The translations under genes and the position numbers were made by a program. Below the pieces are notes generated by a model. The model saw only the letters and a list, made by a program, of their open reading frames with translations. It was not told the origin of the DNA and ran no database searches. A stretch of DNA of 36,498 nt from Clostridium bornimense (GTDB lineage Bacteria > Bacillota > Clostridia > Clostridiales > Clostridiaceae). Positions 6,872 through 17,611 of the stretch are shown here, one piece after another (positions within the stretch are counted from its first letter, which is position 1; each line of letters opens with the position of its first letter). The stretch covers positions 1 through 36,498 of the forward strand of contig NZ_JAHLOD010000031.1 of assembly GCF_018917145.1 (NCBI RefSeq), in the 5' to 3' direction.

Positions 6872-6896
6872 CTTTCTCCCTCCCAAAAATTATACA

Positions 6897-7841
6897 CTAT
6901 TTGATAATATCATTTTTATTAATACTATCTATCATAAAGTCGAGAATATCATTTTCGCTTTTAAATTCATCTTTGTTAATCCATATAGTCCTCTTATCTT
7001 TTCTAAACCATGTCAACTGACGTTTAGCGTAATTTCTACTTCCCTTCTTAATTAAGTATATTGCATCTTCTAAAGTTATATCACCTTCTAAATATTGAAG
7101 TATTTCTTTATAACCTATTCCTTTCATAGATTGCATACTTGAATTATACCCCATTTTACGTAAATTTATAACTTCATTTAATAATCCTTTTTCTAACATA
7201 ATATCTACACGAAGATTTATCCTATCATATAGCTTTTCTCTATCCATATTTAATACGAAATATGTTATGTTGTAAGGGATATCATATACATCAACTTCAT
7301 TATTTATTTCACTTAATGTCTTTCCTGTAGTTTTATATACTTCTAGCGCTCTTATAACCCTTTTTAAATCATTAGGATATAGTCTATTATATGCTTCTTC
7401 ATCCTTATCTTTTAATAACGAATGAACATATTCTTTTCCTTTTTCTTCAGCTAAATTCACTAAATAATTTCTATATTCCTCATCTTTATCCGATTTTGCG
7501 AAAGCATAGTTATATATTAAAGAATTAATATATAACCCTGTACCCCCAGCTAATATAGGAGTTTTTCCTCTAGAGGAGATATCCTTTATAGCTTCTGTGG
7601 CTCTATCATAAAAATCAGATACAGAAAATTCTTCACTTGGTAAAACAACATCTATTAAATGGTGTTTTATTCCTTTCATTTCCGCTTCACTTATTTTAGC
7701 TGAACCTATGTCCATATACTTATATATTTGCATAGAATCAGCAGATATAATTTCACCATTCATTCTTCTTGCTAACTCTATAGACAAATCTGTTTTACCT
7801 ACAGCAGTAGGTCCTGCAATTATAATTAAATCCTGTTTCAA
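6897..7841 (-). CDS. miaA: tRNA dimethylallyltransferase MiaA, TTG start
   Basis: MiaA adds an isopentenyl group to A37 of tRNAs reading U-starting codons; MiaB, also in this window (21865), then methylthiolates the same base. From the chosen start the protein is about 314 residues, the usual size. Motifs: P-loop [14 protein letters not shown] near the N terminus, [18 protein letters not shown], the DMAPP and tRNA channel motif [10 protein letters not shown], and MKGIGYKE plus [12 protein letters not shown] near the C terminus. The frame is open to 7880, but AAGGAGG (7847-7853) is placed five bases before the TTG at 7841, inside the mutL-miaA junction, so TTG is the likely start. Gap to mutL is 10 bases. 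Confidence 0.95.
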   Translation of the reverse strand: MKQDLIIIAGPTAVGKTDLSIELARRMNGEIISADSMQIYKYMDIGSAKISEAEMKGIKHHLIDVVLPSEEFSVSDFYDRATEAIKDISSRGKTPILAGGTGLYINSLIYNYAFAKSDKDEEYRNYLVNLAEEKGKEYVHSLLKDKDEEAYNRLYPNDLKRVIRALEVYKTTGKTLSEINNEVDVYDIPYNITYFVLNMDREKLYDRINLRVDIMLEKGLLNEVINLRKMGYNSSMQSMKGIGYKEILQYLEGDITLEDAIYLIKKGSRNYAKRQLTWFRKDKRTIWINKDEFKSENDILDFMIDSINKNDIIK

Positions 7842-7851
7842 AATATCCTCC

Positions 7852-9723
7852 TTATTGTATTCTCTTAAATCGTTTTTCAAGTTCTGTGTTAGTTATTTTA
7901 ATCATAGTAGGTCTTCCATGAGGACAATTAAAAGGATCTTCTATATATCGTAACTGTTCTACTAAATACTCCATCTCTTCATATGTTAATTTATCATTAG
8001 CCTTTACAGCACTTCTACAAGCTAATGTTGCAATCTTATTATATTTTATATCGATAGTATCTGTTGATGCTAACTTCTTAATATTATCTAATATAGATAA
8101 AAACAAGTCTTTTACTTGTGGTTTACCAAGAAAGATAGGAACTTCTTTTATTACTATTGAATTTCCTCCAAATTCCTCAATTAAGAAACCTGCCTCTTTA
8201 AAAACAAGATTATTCTCAGTATATATTATATAGTCATCATAAGGCAACTGTATAACTTCTGGACTTAATAATATTTGAGAATTTACATTTCTACTCTTTA
8301 TCTCAGAAAAGTATTTTTCAAATAATATTTTTTCATGAGCGGCATGTTGATCTAATAATATCAATGAATCAGTACCTTCAAGAACAATATAAGTTTTTAA
8401 TATTTGACCTATAACTTTAAACTTCGGAAATTTAGGTTCTCTAGTTATAATAGGCGCTTCTTCATTGTTATCAGCATTGTGTATAAAGTTATTATCAACT
8501 TTATCATCTTCAACTATATTATATGATGTTTTAACTTCTTCCTTAATATGCATTGTAGTATTATTATAACTTTCTCTAGGCGGTTCATATACTACTTCCT
8601 TTTTAGGTTCTACATTAAAACTATCATAATTCACTTCACTACGTTTAAAGTCTAGAGGCATTTGTATCTTTTCTACCACAACACTAGGTTCTTCTTCTTT
8701 ATCATTAATTTCTTCATCTAAAAAATCGCTTTTAACATATTCCTTTAAAGCATTGTGTACACCATGAAATACTGAACTAAATATAGCCTTATCATCATTA
8801 AATTTTACTTCTGATTTAGTTGGATGTACATTTACATCAATTAATTCAGAATATATATCTAAGAATAAGATAAAGAACGGAAATTTATTAATTGTAAAAA
8901 ATGATTTTACTGCATTTTCTACAGCTGTTCCTATTAATTTATTTTTTATATATCTTTTATTTATAAAGACACTCTGATTGTTTCGGCTTCCTCTTGCTAA
9001 TTCCATATTGCCTACATATCCATAAACAGATACTGTATCTGTTACATTTTCAAAATAGATTAAATTCTCTACAGTAGTTTTTCCATAGACAGATCTTATA
9101 ACATCTTTTAGATTATCATTTCCTAGTGTCAATAATATTCGTTTCCCATTATTATAAAACTTAAATGATATATCTGGATGAGAAAGGGCTATCCTGTTAA
9201 CTATATCAGCAATTAATGAACCTTCTCTTTGAGATGTCTTCATAAACTTTAATCTAGCAGGAACATTATAAAATAAATCTCTCACTTCTATAATAGTTCC
9301 TTTATTAGCTCCTGCAACAGAAAAGGACTTTTCTATCCCACCTTCAATAGTAATGCTACCACCTTTAGATCCTTCTCTATAGGTAGTAAGAGTTAATTTT
9401 GATATTGATGCAATAGAAGGCAGTGCTTCCCCTCTAAATCCTAATGTGCTTATCTTATAAACATCTTCTATAGATTTTATTTTACTAGTACCATGTTCCT
9501 TAAAAGCTTTTTCGATATCATCAAAATGTATACCTATCCCATCATCTATAACCCTAATGAGTTTTTGTCCGCCTTCTTCAATTTCAATAGTGATATTCTT
9601 TGCTTTTGCATCAATAGCATTCTCTACTAATTCCTTAACAACAGAAAGAGGTCTTTCAACAACCTCTCCTGCTGCTATCTTATTGGAGGTTTCATTATCT
9701 AATACATTGATTCTATTATCCAT
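7852..9723 (-). CDS. mutL: DNA mismatch repair endonuclease MutL
   Basis: The 623-residue protein has the GHKL ATPase N terminus: [11 protein letters not shown] (31-41), VIDDGIGI (58-65), GTSKI and [13 protein letters not shown] (94-106). A variable, asparagine- and glutamate-rich linker spans about 335-430. The C-terminal dimer domain carries [14 protein letters not shown], the DQHA-x2-E-x4-E metal motif of endonuclease-type MutL, plus the late [10 protein letters not shown] and CPHGRPT motifs. So strand cutting is done by MutL itself, as in bacteria lacking MutH. It begins 11 bases after mutS with RBS AAAGGGGG and is followed by miaA at 10 bases, a tight operon. Confidence 0.97.
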   Translation of the reverse strand: MDNRINVLDNETSNKIAAGEVVERPLSVVKELVENAIDAKAKNITIEIEEGGQKLIRVIDDGIGIHFDDIEKAFKEHGTSKIKSIEDVYKISTLGFRGEALPSIASISKLTLTTYREGSKGGSITIEGGIEKSFSVAGANKGTIIEVRDLFYNVPARLKFMKTSQREGSLIADIVNRIALSHPDISFKFYNNGKRILLTLGNDNLKDVIRSVYGKTTVENLIYFENVTDTVSVYGYVGNMELARGSRNNQSVFINKRYIKNKLIGTAVENAVKSFFTINKFPFFILFLDIYSELIDVNVHPTKSEVKFNDDKAIFSSVFHGVHNALKEYVKSDFLDEEINDKEEEPSVVVEKIQMPLDFKRSEVNYDSFNVEPKKEVVYEPPRESYNNTTMHIKEEVKTSYNIVEDDKVDNNFIHNADNNEEAPIITREPKFPKFKVIGQILKTYIVLEGTDSLILLDQHAAHEKILFEKYFSEIKSRNVNSQILLSPEVIQLPYDDYIIYTENNLVFKEAGFLIEEFGGNSIVIKEVPIFLGKPQVKDLFLSILDNIKKLASTDTIDIKYNKIATLACRSAVKANDKLTYEEMEYLVEQLRYIEDPFNCPHGRPTMIKITNTELEKRFKRIQ

Positions 9724-9734
9724 ATATCCCCCTT

Positions 9735-12386
9735 TTATAAGTTTTTAGCTTCATTCACTAGTTTATAAAGCATATTCATACTATCCATTGGTGTCATGCT
9801 TATTATATCTAGTTCTTTTAAAGTTTTTATAAGATTATCTTTTTCTAATGATTCAAAAGAAATTTGTGTTATTGAATTAGTGCCATTAGAATAACTCTCC
9901 TCTTTAGTTTCCTGTATCTTTGGAACTTCAGATATTTCATTCTCATCTTCCGTTACAGCTACCTCAATCTCTTTTGTATTAACAGATTTATTTCCCTCAA
10001 TAGATTCTAATATTTCTCTTGAACGATCTACAACAGATTTAGGTAATCCGGCAAGTTTTGCTACTTCTATACCATAAGATTGATCTTCTTTACCTTCTAA
10101 AATCTTATGCATAAATATTAATTCATCATCGATTTTCTTAACTCCAACATAATAATTTTTAAAGCCATCTAAGCTTTGTTCTAATTGTGTTAATTCATGA
10201 TAATGAGTAGCAAATAAAGTTTTACATTTAACATTTTTATTCTTAGTTAAATGCTCTATAACTGCCCATGCAATAGATAGCCCATCATAAGTAGAAGTTC
10301 CTCTTCCTACTTCATCTAATAAAACAAGACTTTTTTCTGTAACATTATTAAGTATGTTAGCTACTTCCCACATCTCTACCATAAAAGTAGATTTACCAGA
10401 AGCCAAGTCATCAGAGGCACCTATACGTGTAAATATTTTATCGCATATTCCAATTTCACCTGAAGTTGCAGGGATAAATGATCCCATCTGTGCCATTACT
10501 GATATTAATGCTATTTGTCTCATATATGTTGATTTACCACCCATATTAGGTCCAGTAATAAGCATAAAGCTTTGACTTTCATCTAATATTGTATTGTTAG
10601 ATACAAATTGTCCATTTGAAAGAAGCTTTTCTATAACAGGATGACGTCCATCCACGATATCAATTTTATACTCATCAGTTACTGTTGGTTTTACATAATT
10701 ATTTTCTAATGCCACTGTTGCAAGAGATGCAAGAACATCTAGTGTTGATAACACTAATGCACTTTTTTGCATTCTTTCGATTTCTGCTTCAACCTTTTCT
10801 CTTATATCTACAAAAGTATCATATTCAAGACTTATTAACTTTTCTTCTGCACCTAAGATTTTTTCTTCCATTACTTTTAATTCTTCAGTAATATATCTCT
10901 CTGCATTAGCTAAAGTTTGTTTTCTAATATATCTATCTGTTGGTACTAATTGCAGATTTGTTTTAGTTACCTCTATATAATAACCAAATACTTTATTGTA
11001 ACTAACTTTAAGTGATTTTATTCCTGTTTCTTCTTTCTCTTTACTTTCTAAATTTGCAATCCATATACGACCATTTTCTTTTGCTTCTCTAAGAGTATCT
11101 ATTTCTTCATTATATCCAGCTTTAATTATATTTCCTTCTTTTAAAGTAATTGCTGGAGAGTTGCTTATAGATTTTTCTAATAAGTCAAAAACGTCTTTTA
11201 GTTCATCTAAATTACTATATAAGTCCTTTAGTAATTCACTATTAATATCTTTAAGCAAATTCTTAATTTCTGGAATCTTTCCTAATGAATTTTTTAAAGA
11301 TATTAATTCTTTAGCATTTACATTTTTAGATGAAATCTTTCCTACTAATCTTTCTATATCATAGATATCCTTTAGTGCCTCTCTTAAGTCTTCTCTTACA
11401 GCAAGATTATTATAAAGTTCTTCTACTGCGTATAATCTTCTATTAATAGAAATTTTATTAATAAGAGGTCTTTCAATCCACTTTCTAAGTTGTCTTGCAC
11501 CCATAGCAGTAGATGTTTTATCTAAAACCCAAAGTAATGAGCCTTTTTTAGCTTTATCTTTTAATGTTTCTGTAAGTTCAAGATTTCTTCTACTATTTAT
11601 ATCAATAGATAAGTAATTATCAACACTATAAAAGTTTATTTTATTGATATGATTTAAAGATTCTTTTTGAGTTTCTATTATATAATTTAGAGCTCCACAA
11701 ATGATAAGTTTAGAAGTATCATTAACTCTTTCTAATGCTGATTGTCCAAAATGTTTTATAAGCTTTTCTTCATCAATATTAAATATATCTGTAGTTCTTT
11801 TAGTTAATGTAAGCTCCACTCTTTCCTTAATTATGTTTATAATCTTATCATCAAAACTATCTAAAACTAGTAATTCTTTTGGTGCATACTTAGATACTTC
11901 TGATATAAGTATACTCTCATCATATTCAAAAGAGGTTACATTAAATTCTCCTGTTGATACATCAGCAAACACTAATGTACAGTTATTATTACTTACTCCT
12001 AAAGTAAGTATATAGTTATTTTTTGATTCTTCAAGAAAAGCAGTATCTGCATATGTTCCAGGAGTATATATTTTAACAACTCCTCTTTTAACTAATCCTT
12101 TAGCTTTTGATGGATCTTCTAATTGTTCAACTATAGCTACCTTATATCCTCTAGATACTAGTCTTCCAATATACATTGAAGATGCATGAAATGGTACACC
12201 ACACATTGGTGCCCTTTTTTCTAATCCACAATCTCTTCCTGTAAGCACTAACTCTAATTCTCGTGCTGCTATTTCTGCATCTTCGAAAAACATTTCATAA
12301 AAATCGCCTAATCTATAAAATATAATACAATCCTTACAAGTCTCCTTTATTTCAACATATTGTTTCATCATTGGGGTAAGTGCCAT
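9735..12386 (-). CDS. mutS: DNA mismatch recognition ATPase MutS
   Basis: MutS binds mispaired and small looped DNA and, with ATP, recruits MutL. The N-terminal mismatch-reading motif is [13 protein letters not shown] (the Phe-x-Glu wedge is FYE). The ATPase domain has Walker [14 protein letters not shown], Walker [17 protein letters not shown] and the switch FATHYHELT. The C-terminal tail is glutamate-rich and ends in a helix pair ([19 protein letters not shown]). The frame is open up to 12428, but GGAGGA sits 7 bases before the ATG at 12386, so the product is 883 residues starting [10 protein letters not shown]. First gene of the mutS-mutL-miaA-hfq block. Confidence 0.97.
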   Translation of the reverse strand: MALTPMMKQYVEIKETCKDCIIFYRLGDFYEMFFEDAEIAARELELVLTGRDCGLEKRAPMCGVPFHASSMYIGRLVSRGYKVAIVEQLEDPSKAKGLVKRGVVKIYTPGTYADTAFLEESKNNYILTLGVSNNNCTLVFADVSTGEFNVTSFEYDESILISEVSKYAPKELLVLDSFDDKIINIIKERVELTLTKRTTDIFNIDEEKLIKHFGQSALERVNDTSKLIICGALNYIIETQKESLNHINKINFYSVDNYLSIDINSRRNLELTETLKDKAKKGSLLWVLDKTSTAMGARQLRKWIERPLINKISINRRLYAVEELYNNLAVREDLREALKDIYDIERLVGKISSKNVNAKELISLKNSLGKIPEIKNLLKDINSELLKDLYSNLDELKDVFDLLEKSISNSPAITLKEGNIIKAGYNEEIDTLREAKENGRIWIANLESKEKEETGIKSLKVSYNKVFGYYIEVTKTNLQLVPTDRYIRKQTLANAERYITEELKVMEEKILGAEEKLISLEYDTFVDIREKVEAEIERMQKSALVLSTLDVLASLATVALENNYVKPTVTDEYKIDIVDGRHPVIEKLLSNGQFVSNNTILDESQSFMLITGPNMGGKSTYMRQIALISVMAQMGSFIPATSGEIGICDKIFTRIGASDDLASGKSTFMVEMWEVANILNNVTEKSLVLLDEVGRGTSTYDGLSIAWAVIEHLTKNKNVKCKTLFATHYHELTQLEQSLDGFKNYYVGVKKIDDELIFMHKILEGKEDQSYGIEVAKLAGLPKSVVDRSREILESIEGNKSVNTKEIEVAVTEDENEISEVPKIQETKEESYSNGTNSITQISFESLEKDNLIKTLKELDIISMTPMDSMNMLYKLVNEAKNL

Positions 12387-12473
12387 ATACATTCCTCCAT
12401 AAAATGTAATCTTTATATTAATATACACCTATTTTAACACATATTTTTATAAACGCATCTATATATATAAAAA

Positions 12474-12502
12474 GAAAGCTTTAAAATAACTTTAAAACTT
12501 CC
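12474..12502 (-). terminator. terminator after the MATE gene
   Basis: Minus-strand RNA folds GGAAGTTTTAAA against TTTAAAGCTTTC with wobbles, then CTTTTTAT. It separates the MATE transporter gene from mutS. Confidence 0.6.
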
Positions 12503-12532
12503 TTTTTTATACTATATTTTTGAAATTGGCAC

Positions 12533-13912
12533 TTAACATGCATTAACTTCTATTTTATCGGCAAATACTTTTCCTTGCCATCTCTTCTTTTTCCATCTAT
12601 TATATACTAAAATTCCTCTAAACCATTCATCAGTAGCAAAGGCTATCCACATTCCTATTAATCCCAATCCTAATTGTATACCAAGGATATATGCAAGACC
12701 AACCCCAAATGTCCACATGGATATTATACCTATATAAACAGGAAATTTAACATCACCGGCGGCTCTTAATGAATTAATCCCAACTAAATTTATTGATCTT
12801 CCTGGTTCTAAAAATACATCTACAATAAGCACTAATGCTCCCAATTCAATTATTGTGGCATTATTAGAGAAGAAAGACATTAAACTAGTACCTAACACTG
12901 CAAATACTCCACTAATTAAAACACTAACTAAAATTGATTTCTTTATTGAATCAATACCTATATTTAATGCTTCATCATTGTTACCCTCACCTACTAATTG
13001 CCCTACTAATATACTAGTACCTTGTCCTAATGCCGTAGAAAATATATATGCAAAACTTATGAGATTCATAGCATAACTTTTTGTTGCCATTGCCTCTATA
13101 CTAATCATATTAATAAAAGATGTAATTACAAGTTGTGACAAGTTATAAGATATCTGTTCTCCAGCAGCTGGTATTCCTATTGCTAATATGTTCTTTAAAT
13201 CATTTTTTGGTGAAAACTTTAAACATTCTAAAGAACTTCCTCTTAATATTTTTACATATAAAACAATTCCCAATATTATCATTCCGATTATTCTACTAGT
13301 ACTAGTTCCTATAGCTGCCCCAACTACACCTAACTTAGGTGCTCCAAATTTGCCAAAAATAAATATATAGTTACAAACTACATTAATTATATTCATAGTT
13401 AAAGTAACGTACATACAAATCTTTGTATATCCATGTGGTCTTAAAACTGCAGTAAAGGTTTGCATTATAGATTGTGTAAAAATGAACCCTCCGACAATAA
13501 CAAGATATTCCTTACCTATACCTAAAATTTCTCCGGATGTGTTTAACATCTTTAGCATTGGAGTACTACCAACAACAACTAAAATACTGCAAAAAACACC
13601 TATCATAGTATTAAATCCTATAGAAACGCCACATAATCTAATAATATTATCATTATTTCTAATTTTATTTTTTTTGTTTAGTCCAATATATTGAGCTGTT
13701 AATATTGCAGTTCCTGATGTTATTATTCCAAACATTAAGCTAATCATCCACATAATCTGATTAGAAACCCCTACTGCTGCAACTGCATTATCTGAATATT
13801 TTCCAAGCATGAATACATCCATACTACCTAATAAAGAAAGTAATAACGATTCAATAAATATTGGCCATGTTAATTGTAATAATTTCTTCTTTATATTTCT
13901 AGTCCTCTCCAT
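12533..13912 (-). CDS. MATE family multidrug/cation exporter
   Basis: The 459-residue membrane protein starts with a basic stretch (MERTRNIKKK) followed by the first helix LLQLTWPIFIESLLLSLLGSMDVFMLGKYSD, which is typical of the MATE fold. About twelve hydrophobic segments are visible in two similar halves. MATE exporters use sodium or proton entry to push out cationic drugs, dyes or metabolites. Residues AAVGVSNQI and QYIGLNKKNK match the family; the C terminus is basic (NRWKKKRWQGK). Substrate cannot be told from sequence. RBS GGGGG precedes the ATG. It is followed by its own terminator, so it is probably a single-gene unit. Confidence 0.9.
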   Translation of the reverse strand: MERTRNIKKKLLQLTWPIFIESLLLSLLGSMDVFMLGKYSDNAVAAVGVSNQIMWMISLMFGIITSGTAILTAQYIGLNKKNKIRNNDNIIRLCGVSIGFNTMIGVFCSILVVVGSTPMLKMLNTSGEILGIGKEYLVIVGGFIFTQSIMQTFTAVLRPHGYTKICMYVTLTMNIINVVCNYIFIFGKFGAPKLGVVGAAIGTSTSRIIGMIILGIVLYVKILRGSSLECLKFSPKNDLKNILAIGIPAAGEQISYNLSQLVITSFINMISIEAMATKSYAMNLISFAYIFSTALGQGTSILVGQLVGEGNNDEALNIGIDSIKKSILVSVLISGVFAVLGTSLMSFFSNNATIIELGALVLIVDVFLEPGRSINLVGINSLRAAGDVKFPVYIGIISMWTFGVGLAYILGIQLGLGLIGMWIAFATDEWFRGILVYNRWKKKRWQGKVFADKIEVNAC

Positions 13913-13999
13913 ATTGATTATCCCCCTTATAGTATTTTCTATAAATCTTTAATCATTATAACACACTATACAGATTTTGTTTAGATATTCATTAAATAA

Positions 14000-14043
14000 A
14001 AAAGCAAAAAGTATTTGATATACATCTAATACTTTTTGCTTTT
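14000..14043 (-). terminator. terminator of the 132-residue gene, 16-bp perfect stem
   Basis: AAAAGCAAAAAGTATT (14000-14015) pairs perfectly with 14028-14043. The loop includes most of the stop codon. T runs exist in both directions. Confidence 0.8.
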
Positions 14044-14424
14044 AAATGCTATTCTATAATTTACCTCTTTACTTTCTCTATTTATTGACACTTTATATAT
14101 ATGTGGACATTGTTCACTTATCCATAACTGCATATACTTATCATTTACTTTTGTAGTGTAATAGTATTTTTCATCATAAATATCTGAAAATTGAAAGAAT
14201 TCAACAATACTCTCATTATCAATTTCAATATTATCTTTATTATAGTTATTTAATATTGGCAACAAAAATCTTAAAGGAATTTCGTATGTATATTCACCTC
14301 TTATCTTTTTACCTTCCATTAATAATCTTTTAAGTATTCTGTCCTTACTTATATCATCATTAGTTATAGCAACTTTAAAAATAAAGTTTGAATTTCTTTT
14401 TTCTTCGATTTTTATTTTTATCAT
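14026..14424 (-). CDS. hypothetical protein, 132 residues
   Basis: I do not recognise a family. It begins MIKIKIEEKRNSNFIFKVAITNDD after RBS AGGAG and ends in a basic tail (RIAFKSKKY). The middle is alpha/beta-like with acidic aromatic stretches (VEFFQFSDIYDEKYYYTTK). No signal peptide or membrane segment. A perfect terminator overlaps its stop codon. The base composition matches its neighbours, so it does not look recently acquired. The gap to the permease gene (14425-14629) holds nothing apart from that gene's terminator. Confidence 0.65.
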   Translation of the reverse strand: MIKIKIEEKRNSNFIFKVAITNDDISKDRILKRLLMEGKKIRGEYTYEIPLRFLLPILNNYNKDNIEIDNESIVEFFQFSDIYDEKYYYTTKVNDKYMQLWISEQCPHIYKVSINRESKEVNYRIAFKSKKY

Positions 14425-14587
14425 TGGATTCTCCTAATAGCTTATTTTTGTATAATGTAACAATTCATACATTCCGCAATTACTTCTTGAAAGAAGCTTT
14501 TTTACATTTCTAATAGATTTTAAAATTTTAACTCAATATTGATGAAAATGCAAATTTTATAATTGCTAATTTATTATTTTTACATAA

Positions 14588-14625
14588 TAAAAGAGACTAT
14601 CGCTGGCACACGATAGTCTCTTTTA
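14588..14625 (-). terminator. terminator of the purine permease, 15-bp perfect stem
   Basis: TAAAAGAGACTATCG (14588-14602) pairs perfectly with 14611-14625 around CTGGCACA. It ends five bases before the permease stop codon region. Confidence 0.85.
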
Positions 14626-14629
14626 TATT

Positions 14630-15997
14630 CTATAGAAATGCAATTTTAAATATAAATAAAATTGCTAATATAATCATAACCCATGATACTTTTGCTTTCT
14701 TTTCATTTTTACTCGCAAATAAGTTATAAAGTATATTTATAAATACATATGATAATACACCTAATGTTAATCCATCACCGATACTATATGTTAAAGGCAT
14801 AGCAGCAATTGTTAAGAATGCTGGAACTCCTTCAGTTATATTATCAAATTCTATTTCAATAACTGCACCAAGCATTAAATACCCAACGTACATAAGTGCT
14901 GGAGCTGTAGCACAACTTGGAATAGCAACAAAAATAGGAGAAAAGAACATTGCTATAAAAAATAATACCCCTGTAGTAATTGCTGTATATCCTGTTCTAC
15001 CACCAGCTGCAACTCCTGTAGAACTTTCAACATATGTAGTAACTGTTGATACTCCCATAGCAGCACCAGCTGTTGTAGAAACAGCATCTACTAATAACGC
15101 TCTACCAACTCCTGGTAACTTGCCGTCTTTATCAAGCATTTTTGCCTTTGATGCAACACCAACTAAAGTACCTACAGTATCAAAGAAATCTACAAATAGG
15201 AATGTACATACAATTGCTATAAATGTTGCTATTGTATCTTTATGAAAAGCATATCCAAAATCAAGCTTTCCTGCTATTGGAGCTATACTTTCAAATTTGA
15301 ATATTCCTTTAGGTAAATAAATTGATAACTTTGCAGCATAATCAGGATCAATCATAGCAAATCCCCATGCTAATATAGAAGAAATAGCTATACCATATAA
15401 TATTGAACCTTTTACTTTTTTCTTATCTAATACAGCTATTATAATTAATCCAACTAAGCTTATTATAACTGCAGGAGTAAAACTTCCCATAGACACTAAA
15501 GTTGAATCATCTTTTACAACTAAACCAGATCCTTGAACACCAACAAAAGCAATAAATAGACCTATTCCACCAGTAACAGCTAATTTTAAGTTTTTAGGTA
15601 TTGCATTAACTACTGCTTCACGAACTTTGAATAGTGATAGTAATATAAATATAATTCCTTCAACGAATACAGCTGTTAAAGCTACTTCCCATGAAATTCC
15701 TTTTCCAATAACTACTGAATATGCAAAATAAGCATTTAATCCCATTCCTGATGCTAATGCAAAAGGTAAGTTTGCAAATATCCCCATTAAAATACATGCT
15801 ATAGTTGCTGTTAAACATGTAGCGGTAACAATTGCACCTTGATCCATTCCTGTTGCTCCAAGAATTTGAGGATTAACAGCAATAATATATGCCATTGTTA
15901 TAAATGTGGTAATACCTGCAATTATCTCTTTCTTATAATCTACATTTTTGTTTGTAAGGATAGGTAAAATCCTTTCTTTAGGTGATAAGTTTTCCAT
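14630..15997 (-). CDS. NCS2-family guanine/hypoxanthine permease (AzgA/PbuG type)
   Basis: This 455-residue membrane protein has the AzgA-branch signatures: EIIAGITTFITMAYIIAVNP near the N terminus, FALASGMGLNAYFAYSVV, the mid-protein FVDFFDTVGTLVGVASKA and VSTVTTYVESSTGVAAGGRTG. These carry the residues that hold the purine in NCS2 symporters. It imports purine bases with protons. Its leader contains a guanine-class purine riboswitch that ends in a terminator, so the substrate is probably guanine and hypoxanthine, and expression falls when they are plentiful. RBS AGGAGG is seven bases before the ATG. Single-gene unit. Confidence 0.93.
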   Translation of the reverse strand: MENLSPKERILPILTNKNVDYKKEIIAGITTFITMAYIIAVNPQILGATGMDQGAIVTATCLTATIACILMGIFANLPFALASGMGLNAYFAYSVVIGKGISWEVALTAVFVEGIIFILLSLFKVREAVVNAIPKNLKLAVTGGIGLFIAFVGVQGSGLVVKDDSTLVSMGSFTPAVIISLVGLIIIAVLDKKKVKGSILYGIAISSILAWGFAMIDPDYAAKLSIYLPKGIFKFESIAPIAGKLDFGYAFHKDTIATFIAIVCTFLFVDFFDTVGTLVGVASKAKMLDKDGKLPGVGRALLVDAVSTTAGAAMGVSTVTTYVESSTGVAAGGRTGYTAITTGVLFFIAMFFSPIFVAIPSCATAPALMYVGYLMLGAVIEIEFDNITEGVPAFLTIAAMPLTYSIGDGLTLGVLSYVFINILYNLFASKNEKKAKVSWVMIILAILFIFKIAFL

Positions 15998-16028
15998 AAT
16001 TATTCCTCCTGTAATGTTAAAATAAAAA

Positions 16029-16056
16029 CCCGATATAAGTTATTACTCATATCGGG
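16029..16056 (-). terminator. riboswitch expression-platform terminator
   Basis: Minus-strand RNA: CCCGATATGAGT (16056-16045) pairs with AACTTATATCGGG region (to 16029) with one G-U pair, then TTTTTATTTT. ATATGAGT in its 5' arm is also complementary to the 5' strand of aptamer helix P1 (AACTCATAT), so P1 and an antiterminator compete. Confidence 0.85.
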
Positions 16057-16090
16057 GCATATATAATTGATACTTTTTTCAATTACACAT

Positions 16091-16160
16091 ACTCATAGTC
16101 AAGATGTTTACGGTATCTTGGTAGAAACTTATGACCCCTATCGTCAAAATTATATGAGTT
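16091..16160 (-). promoter_or_regulatory. purine riboswitch aptamer, guanine class
   Basis: Read on the minus strand from 16160: P1 AACTCATA, J1/2 TATAATT, P2 TGAC with loop GATAGGG, then the conserved AAGTTTCTACC junction, P3 AAGAT with loop ACCGTAAAC, and the junction GACTATGAG. The base corresponding to position 74 is C (GACTATG rather than GATTATG), which selects guanine or hypoxanthine over adenine in this family. The L2 loop reads GATAGGG instead of the common GATATGG. It lies upstream of the purine permease at 14630. Confidence 0.92.
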
Positions 16161-16173
16161 ATTTAACATATTA

Positions 16174-16202
16174 ATTATAAAAGTTTTAATATAATTCGTC
16201 AA
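16174..16202 (-). promoter_or_regulatory. promoter of the riboswitch and permease
   Basis: On the minus strand TTGACG (16202-16197), a 17-base spacer and perfect TATAAT (16179-16174). Transcription would begin about 7-10 bases later, just before aptamer helix P1. Between here and the plus-strand gene at 16374, only a 15-base palindrome (TAGTTATTATAACTA, 16275-16289) stands out. Confidence 0.8.
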
Positions 16203-16373
16203 TATACGAATAAATTTGAAATATGCATATATATAATTCGGAGTGCTCTTTGATTTATTTTTGTTTTTTTGATATAGTTATTATAACTAAAGATAGTGTA
16301 ACACTTTTTTTGTGCATTTATTATACTGTTAATAAATATTTATAATTATTTCATAGCATAGGAGGCTTATTTT

Positions 16374-16676
16374 ATGATAATAAAATGTATAGACAATAAC
16401 TTATGTTCTACACTAACATTAAACAAAGAATATACTGTTCTTGAAGAAGGCCCAGAATATTACGTTATACTTGATGATAAAAGAAATGAAACAACTTGCA
16501 AAAAATCACGTTTTGAGATTATAGTAGATAGCGATTTAACAAAAAAATGCAAAGCCACCATCAATGAATTATCTTATCAACTTCAAAGTGATTTTAACGA
16601 TATTAAAAACTTTACAATAAGGAAAAACTCTAAAGGCGAAATAAAAGAAATCATAGTTAAATTTAAATATGAATAG
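16374..16676 (+). CDS. hypothetical 100-residue protein, copy 1
   Basis: I do not recognise a named family. The N-terminal half (MIIKCIDNNLCSTLTLNKEYTVLEEGPEYYVILDD and following) reads like a small SH3-like beta barrel of the kind common in phage and plasmid proteins; the C-terminal half forms helix and strand with a lysine-rich end. Cysteines C5, C11, C42 and C54 are shared with copy 2 at 17612. The two proteins are about 80 percent identical by eye while third codon positions differ widely, so the protein has been kept under selection. RBS AGGAGG is present. The two copies flank an rluF-type gene. Confidence 0.7.
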   Translation: MIIKCIDNNLCSTLTLNKEYTVLEEGPEYYVILDDKRNETTCKKSRFEIIVDSDLTKKCKATINELSYQLQSDFNDIKNFTIRKNSKGEIKEIIVKFKYE

Positions 16677-16690
16677 TCAATGATTTACTT

Positions 16691-16721
16691 AAAAGAGCGG
16701 TTAATTTCTTGCCGTTCTTTT
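16691..16721 (+). terminator. terminator after copy 1
   Basis: AAAAGAGCGG (16691-16700) pairs with CCGTTCTTTT (16712-16721) with one wobble. It leaves only 26 bases before the rluF-type gene. Confidence 0.6.
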
Positions 16722-16747
16722 CATATTTATTTTACACGGAGGAATAA

Positions 16748-17500
16748 ATGAAAAAACAAACTAACATAATAACTCACAAAGAAAAATCAGAGGAAATTCG
16801 ATTAAATAAGTATATTAGCGAAACAGGATTTTGCTCTAGACGAGAAGCAGATAATTTAATCGAAAATAAACGTGTTAAGATAGACGGTGTTGTTGCTGAA
16901 ACTGGAATGAAAGTATCTAAATCAAATGTAGTTACCATTGATAACAAAATTATAAAAAACAATAATGACCTTATTTATATTGCACTAAACAAACCGGTTG
17001 GAATAACATGTACCACTGAAAAAGCAGTAAAAGGCAACATTGTTGATTTTATTAATCACAATAAAAGAATTTTTCCTATTGGTCGTCTCGATAAAGATTC
17101 TCAAGGGTTAATTTTTCTAACAAATGATGGTGATATCGTTAATAAAATTTTACGTGCTGGCAATAATCACGAAAAAGAATATATAGTTACTGTAGATAAA
17201 CCTATAACAAATAGTTTTATAAACAAAATGAGTAATGGTGTACCTATTTTATATACCGTTACGAAAAAGTGTACAGTAAAAAAAGTGAGTACATTTAAAT
17301 TTAACATAATTTTAACTCAAGGATTAAATAGACAAATTAGAAGAATGTGTTCATATTTTAATTATAATGTTGTTAAATTAGAAAGAATAAGAATTATGAA
17401 TGTCAAATTAGATAAACTTCCTTCAGGAAAATGGAGATATTTAACAGAAGAAGAACTTACATGTATAAATAAACTTATTTCAGACTCATCAAAAACATAA
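16748..17500 (+). CDS. rluF: 23S rRNA pseudouridine synthase, RluF type
   Basis: The 250-residue protein starts with an S4 RNA-binding domain (about 18-65, [22 protein letters not shown]) followed by the RsuA-type catalytic domain. The catalytic aspartate is D115 in [10 protein letters not shown]. The stretches [19 protein letters not shown] and [13 protein letters not shown] are close to E. coli RluF, which modifies U2604 (and tRNA-Tyr U35), rather than to RluB. A second, RluB-like enzyme is in the window at 29459, so the two are not redundant copies. RBS CGGAGGA precedes the ATG. It stands between the two copies of the 100-residue gene. Confidence 0.88.
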   Translation: MKKQTNIITHKEKSEEIRLNKYISETGFCSRREADNLIENKRVKIDGVVAETGMKVSKSNVVTIDNKIIKNNNDLIYIALNKPVGITCTTEKAVKGNIVDFINHNKRIFPIGRLDKDSQGLIFLTNDGDIVNKILRAGNNHEKEYIVTVDKPITNSFINKMSNGVPILYTVTKKCTVKKVSTFKFNIILTQGLNRQIRRMCSYFNYNVVKLERIRIMNVKLDKLPSGKWRYLTEEELTCINKLISDSSKT

Positions 17501-17611
17501 ATTTATCTATTTCTACAAAACAACTTATAAAAATATATATAACTGACCAATATCAATTTCTTGACTTTTATTGTATAATTTATTTACGAGGAATTATAAG
17601 GGGGATTTGAT

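Noticed and set aside
6872-6886. Longer hfq start (TTG at 6886)
   Set aside because: The RBS GGGAGG lies inside this stretch, directly before the ATG at 6871; the extra residues would be coded by the RBS itself.
7842-7880. Longer miaA start overlapping mutL
   Set aside because: AAGGAGG sits just before the TTG at 7841 and nothing similar precedes 7880.
10354-12015. Open frames on the plus strand across mutS and other core genes
   Set aside because: They lie antisense to strongly conserved genes, have no ribosome binding sites and no recognisable motifs; they are chance frames in AT-rich DNA.
12387-12428. Longer mutS start at 12428
   Set aside because: GGAGGA lies inside the extension at proper distance from the ATG at 12386, and the conserved protein begins [10 protein letters not shown].
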